DNA of 64,000 nucleotides from Planctomycetota bacterium (GTDB lineage Bacteria; Planctomycetota; Phycisphaerae; Phycisphaerales; UBA1924), in contig CP053450.1 in assembly GCA_013285505.1 (NCBI GenBank), forward strand, positions 3,146,796 to 3,210,795. The letters are read 5' to 3'. The notes under the pieces were generated by a model. That model ran no database searches, was not told the origin of the DNA, and worked only from the letters and a program-made list of their open reading frames with translations. The translations under genes and the position numbers were made by a program. This document shows positions 35,496 through 43,220 of this stretch, one piece after another; position 1 is the stretch's first letter, and every line of letters begins with the position of its first letter.

Positions 35496-38400
35496 CTAGC
35501 AGCTTCTAGCCGCCAAATGATCGAACTCATCCAGCACTCGCTCGCCAAGAGTGCGGGTAGCAGGCAGACCAGCTTGTGATTGTCCGGTGATCTTGAAGGT
35601 ACCGAGCAGATACTCGGCGTCGTCGCGTGAGAGCCCATAGAGATGCAGGAACGCTGCGTCAAGCTCGGCGAGCAGATCGGCGCGTTCCTGGGCCTTCCAG
35701 TAGTTCAGGCGGCCTCCTTCGGCATCACCGCCGGTAAAGTCGGCGGCCTCGGCGAGCGGGAGCATGTCCACGGCCGTGCAGGTCAGCTTCAGGACGCGGT
35801 CACTGATCCACTTTCGCAGTGTGAAGCGACCATCCCACGGACACCGCTCGGCGTATCTGTTCGGCGGGAGCGTGGGAAGTTGCTCGACGATGAAGTAGTT
35901 GAGGGTGATCGCTCCAAGTTTCTGTCGAGTAACGAAGTCGAAGACGAAGCTGTTGAGGTTGGCGAGCAGGCAGGCTTGCAGTTCCAGCTCATGCGAGGAG
36001 CGAATCAGGACAAAGTGATTCGTAAAGCCAGCTGGCGGGACGAAACTGGCGATCATGGTCCGTTGATTGGTGGCGCTCGTGATGTCTTTGAAACCGAGCA
36101 CGGCTGGGGGGCACGCACTGTCCTCAGCGAGTTGCTCTTCAACCCGCTCCTGCTCGACCCAGTATCGCGGGATCGCCTCGGCACGGAGGTCGCTGTGGTC
36201 GGCGAGACTCGTCTTATCCGTCTGTCCCTGTCGCATCCAGTTTGACTCATCCAGACGAACGCTGGCAGCGCGATGGTCGTACGCCTGGATCATCTTGGCC
36301 TCGTACACCGGCAGGTAGGTCTTCTTGCCCTTGATCCATCGGTTTCCCTCTTGGCGGTAGCGTTTCGCCTTGAGGTCCGACGGTTCTGCAAAGAGTTCAG
36401 CATCATTCGTCTGGTCAAACATCCGCATGAAGGACACGCCCCATTCGTTGCTCGGTGGCGTGCGATCCCGTTGGATCAACACCGGCACCCGACGGTATAT
36501 CTTCTTGGTCAGGTCCGCGTCCCGCCGTGTGCGGAAGATCGGGCAGGTCTTGGTGTTGGGATTCACCAGGGCGATGTCGGCGGCCGAGAGAGCGATGTGC
36601 CGTTTGGGATCGGTCAGTTCCTCGATGTCGTGGGCGAAGAACACATAGTCGGCCTCCGCCGTGGTCGCCTGCTCGCCCCCGAAGCAGAGGATACTGAACT
36701 TGAAAGAGCGGTGGACATCAGGGAAATACGGCCGTTTGTTCTCGAAGTCGTACACGCATCGCAGCCGTTTGGTGTCGGCGAGGGTTGCGAAGAACGCCTC
36801 GTTGGTCTTGTCTGTGGCGATCCCGCTGGGCACCAGCACGCCGACCCGGCCCTCGGGCGCGACGAGCCGAGCGGCTAACTCTGCGAAGAGGGCATAAGTG
36901 TTGATGTCCCCCTTGCCGGTGAGCGGGTAGTCTCCCGACGAGCGGCAGTGTGTGGCGATCCGATCAGCGTCGGCGAGTGCCGCCTCGTATCGCTCGTGGA
37001 GCTGCGGGTTCTTCTTCACCAGCCCGCCGATGAGCTGCCGCCTCTTGGCCGCGTTGGCCGCCGTGGCGATCTTGGGTGCGGAGAGTGAGAAGAACTCTCG
37101 TTCCTGGAGTTTGACCCGCTCCCACGGCGGGTTGCCGATGACTGCATCGAACCCGCCGGGGCCGCCTTCCCCGAAGACCTCCGGAAACTCGGATTGCCAG
37201 TCAAACGCCCTTGCGTCGGCGGCGCGGTCGGCCACGAGGCTGTTGCCGAATCGGATGTTGTGCGTGAGGTCGGTCAGCTTGCGGCCGGGACGAGCGGTGC
37301 GAATCCAGAGGGCCAACTGGGTAATCTCGACGGCCTCGGCGGAGAGGTCAACGCCGTAGATGTTCTTGGCGAGGATTCGATCCGGAACGGCTTCGACCAG
37401 TGCGGCCACGTCGTCACCCAGCCGTTCAAGGTGGCCGAGCACTTCGAGCGATCGGGCCTCGATAACTTCGTAAGCCTGGAAGAGGAACGCACCACTTCCG
37501 CACGCCGGGTCGACCACGCGGAATGACTCGATCGCCTCCAGGCAGCCCCACCAAAACTCGGCCGTATCGACCGTCTGGGGATCGAGCCCGAGCCCGACGG
37601 CCACGCTCTCGAAGCGTTCGGTGAGCAAGTCGTCGATCGCAAGCTCAGCGATCTTGGTGGTGAATGCCGGAGGTGTGTAATAGACACCCATCCGCTTGCG
37701 GCGGGCACTCTTGGGCATGGCGGCGTAATCCGCCGTGTCGCTCGCTTCGCCGAACAGGTCGCCCTGTTTGAGCTTCTCCAGTTCGGTGATCGACTTCTCG
37801 AATAGGTGACCCAGCACATCGAGGTTGACCTCGTCGGCAAAGTCGTAGGTGCCCACGGCCTGGAAGAACGAGGTCCGCTCGTCGCTCAGGTCGAGCGTGT
37901 CGATCACCGACTCAGCGAAGAGTCCGCCGTTGTAGGCCGAAATCGTACCGTCAGACGAGCCGCCGTCCACCGCACGAAAGAGGTCGAGGAAGTTCTGCCA
38001 TCGGGGATTAGTGGCCTTCGTGAACGGTGGAATCTCATGGTACGCGCGTGCGAGGGACTCCTCGGGCAGCAAGTCCCGATCCTCGCAGAATGCGATGAAC
38101 ATGATTCTGTCCATCAGCCTCTGGGCGGCTTCGACGGCGCTGTCAAGCTCCAGCGCATGATCCCGCATCAAGTGCAGGATCATCTCATGGCGGGAACGGC
38201 TGTATGCCTCATAGAGGCGGTCGCCCACGGTTTGCTGACGTTTGTCTGTCCGTTGAAGAAGCGCCTCGGTGCGTGACGGATGACCAAGTTTGGTCCGAAG
38301 CAACGAACGGCGCGCGAAGGTCGCGTAGAAGCGTCTGAAGATGTCCGGATCGCGCAGGTCATGCAGAGCGTAGTGCTCAAGCCGTCGCCTGGTGTGATTG

Positions 38401-38969
38401 CGTTCGTAGAGGCGGAACGAGATGATGTTGCTGACGATGCCCCATGGAGTTTCTGGGAGGTCGGCCAAGTAGTCCCAGCACTGTTGCACGGCCGTCCGAC
38501 CATTCGACCGATCCCTGTCCAAGTGGGTTCGTGGCCCCTTGAGTTCGACGATTGCGGTAGGTGGCGAAGCCGCATTCGTACTGAACCGGCCCAGGCTCAC
38601 ATCGGGTACGGCTCGACCGTAGGAGTCTTTGACCGAGAGGTGCCATGAGTTCCCATCCTCGGTGCGGCGGGTATAACCCAACGCATCGCCAAAGACCTCG
38701 CGCACGAAATCGCCCTCGACCTGCGCCTCGGTCATCCGATGGAGCTTGCCCGACGATTCGAGGTCGGCCCACCGCACGAGGATGCCGTGGGCCTTGGCAA
38801 TCTCCGCTTCCGCCTGGGCGTCCTGGAACTGTTTGCTGCTGGAAGCGGTCTTGACTTCCCGCGCGAGCAACAGGCGCTCGCTTCGAGGCGGGCGGAGGGC
38901 ATTGGGGGCAAGATCATCGAACAGTCTTCGGCTCATTGGTGACCGGGATGGTACCGGCATCTCCGCCAT
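35496..38969 (-). CDS. Type IIG restriction-modification enzyme
   Basis: About 1157 residues joining nuclease, methylase and target recognition. An N-terminal PD-(D/E)xK-like site has VPDVSLG (about 122) and AIVELKG (about 140). The adenine-methylase core has SAM motif I VDPACGSGAFLF (about 485) and catalytic NPPW (about 613). An Eco57I-like middle with GVYYTP and a C-terminal specificity region with TNHFVLIRSS and LGAITLNYFIVEQLP follow. One polypeptide cuts and protects, so no separate methylase gene is needed. The start is uncertain: ATG 38969 or 38936, neither with a good ribosome-binding site. It runs against all other element genes and looks less GC-rich, suggesting a separately acquired cargo. 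Confidence 0.85.
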   Translation of the reverse strand: MAEMPVPSRSPMSRRLFDDLAPNALRPPRSERLLLAREVKTASSSKQFQDAQAEAEIAKAHGILVRWADLESSGKLHRMTEAQVEGDFVREVFGDALGYTRRTEDGNSWHLSVKDSYGRAVPDVSLGRFSTNAASPPTAIVELKGPRTHLDRDRSNGRTAVQQCWDYLADLPETPWGIVSNIISFRLYERNHTRRRLEHYALHDLRDPDIFRRFYATFARRSLLRTKLGHPSRTEALLQRTDKRQQTVGDRLYEAYSRSRHEMILHLMRDHALELDSAVEAAQRLMDRIMFIAFCEDRDLLPEESLARAYHEIPPFTKATNPRWQNFLDLFRAVDGGSSDGTISAYNGGLFAESVIDTLDLSDERTSFFQAVGTYDFADEVNLDVLGHLFEKSITELEKLKQGDLFGEASDTADYAAMPKSARRKRMGVYYTPPAFTTKIAELAIDDLLTERFESVAVGLGLDPQTVDTAEFWWGCLEAIESFRVVDPACGSGAFLFQAYEVIEARSLEVLGHLERLGDDVAALVEAVPDRILAKNIYGVDLSAEAVEITQLALWIRTARPGRKLTDLTHNIRFGNSLVADRAADARAFDWQSEFPEVFGEGGPGGFDAVIGNPPWERVKLQEREFFSLSAPKIATAANAAKRRQLIGGLVKKNPQLHERYEAALADADRIATHCRSSGDYPLTGKGDINTYALFAELAARLVAPEGRVGVLVPSGIATDKTNEAFFATLADTKRLRCVYDFENKRPYFPDVHRSFKFSILCFGGEQATTAEADYVFFAHDIEELTDPKRHIALSAADIALVNPNTKTCPIFRTRRDADLTKKIYRRVPVLIQRDRTPPSNEWGVSFMRMFDQTNDAELFAEPSDLKAKRYRQEGNRWIKGKKTYLPVYEAKMIQAYDHRAASVRLDESNWMRQGQTDKTSLADHSDLRAEAIPRYWVEQERVEEQLAEDSACPPAVLGFKDITSATNQRTMIASFVPPAGFTNHFVLIRSSHELELQACLLANLNSFVFDFVTRQKLGAITLNYFIVEQLPTLPPNRYAERCPWDGRFTLRKWISDRVLKLTCTAVDMLPLAEAADFTGGDAEGGRLNYWKAQERADLLAELDAAFLHLYGLSRDDAEYLLGTFKITGQSQAGLPATRTLGERVLDEFDHLAARSC

Positions 38970-39109
38970 CGGGCAGCCGGGTAGGGAGGGGTATCATCCT
39001 CCACGGGCAGAAGCGGGGTTGCAAACCCGCTCTCGAACGGATGGGCTGGGCGGCGGTTCTCACCGTCCCCGTCGCCCCGCCTCTCCGGCCCGGGATAGGA
39101 CGGTGAAAC

Positions 39110-40075
39110 ATGGACAAGGGCGAACCGAAGGGTGCGCTATGGGGCGAGGACAAGCCCGCGCCGGTACGGCTGTTCTGGGCGCTCAGCACGCTGGAACTAG
39201 CGTGCGTGAACCTCGCAACCTGCACCGAACATCTGCACCGGGATCGTGAACAGCGGACTCGGCTCCATGATCAGATTCGAGATGTGGCCGCCAGACAGAT
39301 CACCGAGAACGCCAATCGAGCGATAGCTCGTGGACGCGGGCTCGAAGGAGCGTTCACGGAGGCTGAGCAAATCCAGTCGCAACTAGAGGAGTTGGGGCGA
39401 AAGCCCCTCCCGGAGCAACTGGTCGCCCAGTGCTGGGATCGTCTCGCGTTGGCCCGTAGGGGATGCGAGATGGTCCGCGAGGCCATTCGGGCCGGGGGTG
39501 CAGCGCCGCTAGACGACGCCCTCAATCCAGGCGCTCGCGCGCAGCAAGTTGCGATTCTCCGACGGGTTCAGGACTGCTGGACATCCCTCGGTGGCGTTGA
39601 AATCGTGCTGCATGATGGCACTGTTTATCAACAGGCAGACCTCACGGAACGCATCGTCGGCCTTCGAGCACATGCTGAGGAGTTGGGTGAGTACCGCGAG
39701 AGCCTGATGGCGGCCATGGAAGCGGTGGGTGTCGATCCCTGGCGCAAGCCGGTGGGCGAAGGCCCGAGCGTAGCCGCCGATGTTGATTCACCACTCACGC
39801 CAGAACTAGCAGCGATCGAGCAACTCACGGAATCTGAGCGGGTGGTCTGGAATGCCCTCGATGGGCAGGTACTGAACGCCCAGGCCCTAGCAGATCTGCC
39901 GCAACTCAGGACGAACCCGGATGTGATCCGTCAGCATGTCGGGAGCATCCGCAAGAAGCTGGGCCAAGAGTCGATCACGCTGAGGAAGACATTCGGATAC
40001 TTCCGGCCGGACTCGCCTCCCGACTGGGAGAACACGCAGCGAGCCAAAGCGAGGCGTCGCGTCCGACCAACGTGA
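39110..40075 (+). CDS. Element protein with C-terminal winged-helix-like region
   Basis: 321 residues, no signal or membrane segments. Residues 1-130 are helical and charged; the middle is unrecognised. The C-terminal 75 residues (LTESERVVWNAL, DVIRQHVGSIRKKLGQESITLRKTFGYF) resemble an OmpR/PhoB-type winged helix, with 'RKxFGYF' like the wing hairpin 'VRGxGYxF'. It could regulate the element's left-to-right operon. A run of 10-bp phased repeats starts at its stop codon. Confidence 0.6.
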   Translation: MDKGEPKGALWGEDKPAPVRLFWALSTLELACVNLATCTEHLHRDREQRTRLHDQIRDVAARQITENANRAIARGRGLEGAFTEAEQIQSQLEELGRKPLPEQLVAQCWDRLALARRGCEMVREAIRAGGAAPLDDALNPGARAQQVAILRRVQDCWTSLGGVEIVLHDGTVYQQADLTERIVGLRAHAEELGEYRESLMAAMEAVGVDPWRKPVGEGPSVAADVDSPLTPELAAIEQLTESERVVWNALDGQVLNAQALADLPQLRTNPDVIRQHVGSIRKKLGQESITLRKTFGYFRPDSPPDWENTQRAKARRRVRPT

Positions 40076-40103
40076 ACGTACGTGAACTCACGCTAGCTCA
40101 CGG
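40070..40103. repeat. Helically phased 10-bp repeats
   Basis: ACGTGAACGT (40070), ACGTGAACTC (40080) and ACGCTAGCTC (40090), followed by ACGG, are degenerate direct repeats with an exact 10-bp period, located upstream of the two small HTH genes. They may be binding sites for the excisionase-like proteins. Confidence 0.4.
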
Positions 40104-40178
40104 ACTACAGGTTGCCGGGTCGGAAACGTTCATCGTCTGGATCGCATGGTGCGGTCCGGTGACGACTGAGGGTTTCCG

Positions 40179-40379
40179 ATGTACGAACTCACGGATGGAC
40201 GAGTACTGCTGAGTGTGAGCGAGACCGCTCGCGCGATGGGTGTCTCTGATCGCATGGTGTGGCGGCTGATCGCCGAGGGCGAGATTCGGGCGATCAAGAT
40301 TGGCCGATGCACCCGAGTGCCATGCGCCGAACTGGAGCGGATCGCCGACAGCGGTCGGGAGGTGACCCGTGAGGGATAA
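40179..40379 (+). CDS. Excisionase-like HTH protein
   Basis: 66 residues of the MerR-like HTH_17 group: LLSVSETARAMGVSDRMVWRLIAEG followed by IRAIKIGRCTRVP, the 'turn plus wing' pattern of phage Xis/AlpA-type DNA benders. It probably directs excision or controls the operon. Its end overlaps the next GTG by 11 nt. Confidence 0.72.
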   Translation: MYELTDGRVLLSVSETARAMGVSDRMVWRLIAEGEIRAIKIGRCTRVPCAELERIADSGREVTREG

Positions 40380-40575
40380 CGACACCACCACCACGCCCAT
40401 GCTGATCGGCCGCGACGAAGCCTGCCGCGTACTCGGGATTGGCCGCAGGAAGCTGTGGGAACTGACCAATCGGGGCGTGATCCCCCACGTTCGGATCGAC
40501 CGCGCGATCCGGTACTCGCCCGATTCGCTCCGCCGCTGGATCGCGGCCCAAGAGCAAGGGGGGGCACGCCGATGA
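40369..40575 (+). CDS. Second excisionase-like HTH protein
   Basis: 68 residues from a GTG start, the same fold as its neighbour: LIGRDEACRVLGIGRRKLWELTNRG then IPHVRIDRAIRYSPDSLRRWI. Two tandem HTH_17 proteins are common before primase genes on planctomycete elements. It overlaps both flanking genes (11 nt and 4 nt), so the set is one operon. Confidence 0.72.
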   Translation: MRDNDTTTTPMLIGRDEACRVLGIGRRKLWELTNRGVIPHVRIDRAIRYSPDSLRRWIAAQEQGGARR

Positions 40576-41045
40576 CACCCGACCTGTTCGATGCAATCCC
40601 CGAAGATGCCCGCCCCGCCGCCAAGCAAGAGGGCATCCAAAGCCGTGAGATGCAGTGTACGCGAATCACTCCGCGATCGCCCGCACGGAGCAACGCCCCG
40701 GCGACCTCGCACGCGGCCGCAAGACGGGCCAGACGAGGCGCGATTCCCCAGGCGGTGCGCCTGCTCCAACACCTCGCCGAACGGGGTGAATCCGGGGCCA
40801 CGAACGCGGAAGCGGCGGGCGCGCTGGACTTGCTCATGTCGTCGGTGACTGCCCGGTGCCGGGGGCTGGTGCTGGACGGACTCGTGCGGGACAGCGGGCG
40901 GACGCGGCCGACTCCCTCGGGCTGCGATGCGATCGTGTGGGTGCTGACCGATGCGGGGGCTGCGGTGATGATGTCCACCAGAGCCCCGGAGAAGCCCGCT
41001 GAGGCCGCGACCGAGCCGGACGCCCCGGATGGGGGTGCGGCATGA
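40572..41045 (+). CDS. Small winged-helix element protein
   Basis: 157 residues. After a disordered Arg/Ala/Pro-rich N-terminus, residues about 55-130 form a helix-turn-helix (QAVRLLQHLAERGESGATNAE, LLMSSVTARCRGLVLDGLVRD) with a wing (CDAIVWVLTDAGAAVM). This resembles MarR-like or replication-initiator winged helices. It starts in the stop of the previous gene and ends in the start of the primase gene, 4 nt overlap at each side. Confidence 0.65.
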   Translation: MTPDLFDAIPEDARPAAKQEGIQSREMQCTRITPRSPARSNAPATSHAAARRARRGAIPQAVRLLQHLAERGESGATNAEAAGALDLLMSSVTARCRGLVLDGLVRDSGRTRPTPSGCDAIVWVLTDAGAAVMMSTRAPEKPAEAATEPDAPDGGAA

Positions 41046-42965
41046 TCCAACGCGAATGGCGAGAAGTGACACGCTCTGAGCCGTGCCCCGCGTGCGGCAA
41101 GCCGGACTGGTGCGCTTGGACGGCCGAGGGCTGGCTGAAGTGCGAACGCGAGACGCAGGCCCCGGCAGGGATGCGCCGGGTGTCGGTCAAGGACAGCGGC
41201 GCTGTGTTCTGCCCGACCGACGCCGACGAACACCCCCACCACCAGAACGGCCGGGCGAGGATCGCTCGCAAGGCCGAGCCGAAGCCCAACCGGCTGTATC
41301 CCGACCCGCAGGCGGCGGTCTCCGCGATGCAACGGTGGCCGAGCCTCCGGGGCTGTGAGCTGGCGGGACAGTGGCCCTATCACGACGCCGAGGGCGAACT
41401 GGTGGGGCTGGTCGTCCGCTTCAACGAACCCGGCGGCGGCAAGACGATTCGCCCGATTTCTCGCGTGGCGGAAGGCTGGGTGACGCGACAGATTCCCCTG
41501 CCCCGCCCGCTGTACGGGCTGCCCCAGCTTCTCGCGGCCGCGCCTGGCGTTCCGATCGTGGTGTGCGAGGGCGAGAAGTCGGCCGACGCGCGCGCGGGCG
41601 TGCGGCTGGGTGGCGACAACCTCGGCCCGGGGCTGCGGCGCGGCGGACGAAACCGACTGGACCCCGGCAGCGGCACGCGAGGTGCTGGTCCTCGCGGACC
41701 ACGACACCGAGGGCGAGAAGTACGCGGCGGATGCCGCGCGGCTCGCCCTCGCGGCTGGAGCGGAGCGTGTACGGATTCTGAGACTTGCGGACCTGTGGGC
41801 AGGGATGCCGAAGGGTGGTGACATTGTGGACCTGTTGGAACACCGTAGCGGAGACGCTGAAAGGGTCCGCGCCGAGGTGGACGCCCTCGCGGCTCGCACC
41901 GACCCGGAGCGGGCGGACTCGATTCGTCCCCTTAGTGAGGGGCTGAACCGAAACGAATACCGGCTGGTGTCGATCGCCGAACTGGGGCCTGCCGAGGAAC
42001 CCGATTGGGTGTGGCCCGGATACGCGGCTTGCGGAGCGATCACGCTCTTTACCGGGCTTTGGAAGGCCGGAAAGACGACGCTGCTCGGTCATCTGCTCCG
42101 AGACCTCTACCGGGGCGGCGGGCTGGTGGAGAGCCCTGTGGACGGGCCTGTGCTGATCGTGAGCGAGGAACCCGATGGGCTCTGGGCGAACCGGCGTGAA
42201 GACCTCGGGCTGCCCGAGACGGTCCTCTTCCTGAAACGGGGCACCTTCGCCCGACCGAACAGGGCGGAGTGGGCGGCGCTGCTCGCGGACATTGCGGACG
42301 ACGTGGAGCGGCTCGGCATCGCCCTCGTGGTCTTCGACACGCTGCCGAGTGCGTGGCCGGTGATGAACGAAAACGACGCGGGCGAGACGCTGGAGGCCCT
42401 CGCCCCGCTGCGAGACATCGCGGCGGCCGGAGCTGCGGTGCTGCTGATCCACCACCCCCGCAAGGGCGACGGGTCTGAAGCCCGGGCGACACGCGGCTCG
42501 GGCGCGGTCCCCGGATTCGTGGATGTCATCGTGGAGTTGCGCCGGTACGCCCCGGACGACAACGAAGACACCCGGCGGGTACTGAGTGCCTGGGGCCGAT
42601 TCGAGTCCACCCCGGCCGAATCGGTAATCGACCTGCAAGCGGACGGGTATCAGGTGCTCGGCTCCCGGGTGACGGTGCGCAAGGGTGACGAGTTGGAGAC
42701 CATCGCTGAACTGCTGCCCGCTGACGGCCCCGGGCTCACGTTCGAGGATGTGAAGGAAGCGTGGCCGAGTTCGCCAAAGCCGGGCAAGACCCGACTGCGG
42801 GGGTTGCTCAATCAGGGTTTCAACGAGGGCCGATGGCATCGCTCGGGAACGGGCAATAGGAACGATGCTTGGCGGTATCGAGCCCACCCGGCGGGAGCGG
42901 ATTCGTTTCGGCCGGGTGACACCCCTAGGGGACGAATCGAAACCGAGGTGACCCGTGCGAACTGA
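41042..42965 (+). CDS. TOPRIM primase-like / AAA ATPase protein, frameshifted
   Basis: About 640 residues after removing one G from GGG near 41608. An N-terminal zinc motif CPACGKPDWC (about 15-24), a TOPRIM-like region with VVCEGEKSADA (about 173) and VLVLADHDTEGEKYA, then a RepA-like AAA domain with Walker A TGLWKAGKTTLL (about 336) and Walker B LVVFDTLPS (about 429). This layout, DNA primase CHC2/TOPRIM joined to a RepA/DnaB-type ATPase, serves replication of phages and integrative elements. It overlaps the upstream gene by 4 nt. Confidence 0.82.
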
Positions 42966-42969
42966 AGGG

Positions 42970-42985
42970 GTTGCCCACTGGCAAC
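42970..42985. promoter_or_regulatory. Candidate operator of the XRE repressor
   Basis: GTTGCC-CACT-GGCAAC, a perfect dyad with 6-bp arms. It covers the -35 box of the XRE gene promoter. Confidence 0.6.
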
Positions 42986-42999
42986 GAATCGTGTATGGT
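42971..42999 (+). promoter_or_regulatory. Promoter of the XRE/integrase genes
   Basis: TTGCCC (42971-42976), 17-nt spacer, TATGGT (42994-42999). The expected start point coincides with the XRE ATG at 43006, so the transcript would be leaderless. Confidence 0.55.
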
Positions 43000-43005
43000 G
43001 TGGGC

Positions 43006-43218
43006 ATGAGTCAACTGCTCGATGCAATCCGCGAGGCGATCGAGGCGAGCGACGAGACCCCGGCGGCGATCGCCCGGGGGGCGGACGTTGCCAAGAGTCA
43101 ACTGTCTCGGATGCTCAGTGGTGAGCGGGGGCTCAGCGTGGACACGTTGGAGCGGCTGGCGGACTACCTCGGCCTCGAACTGGTGATCCGTGCGAAACGC
43201 AATAGGAAGGGGCGGTAG
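43006..43218 (+). CDS. XRE-family repressor
   Basis: 70 residues, a single Cro/C1-type HTH: TPAAIARGADVAKSQLSRMLSGERGL, then LSVDTLERLADYLGLELVIR. It lies directly before the integrase gene (2 nt gap) and behind a promoter whose -35 box overlaps a palindrome, so it likely controls itself and the integrase. No ribosome-binding site is seen, in keeping with a leaderless message. Confidence 0.78.
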   Translation: MSQLLDAIREAIEASDETPAAIARGADVAKSQLSRMLSGERGLSVDTLERLADYLGLELVIRAKRNRKGR

Positions 43219-43220
43219 AT

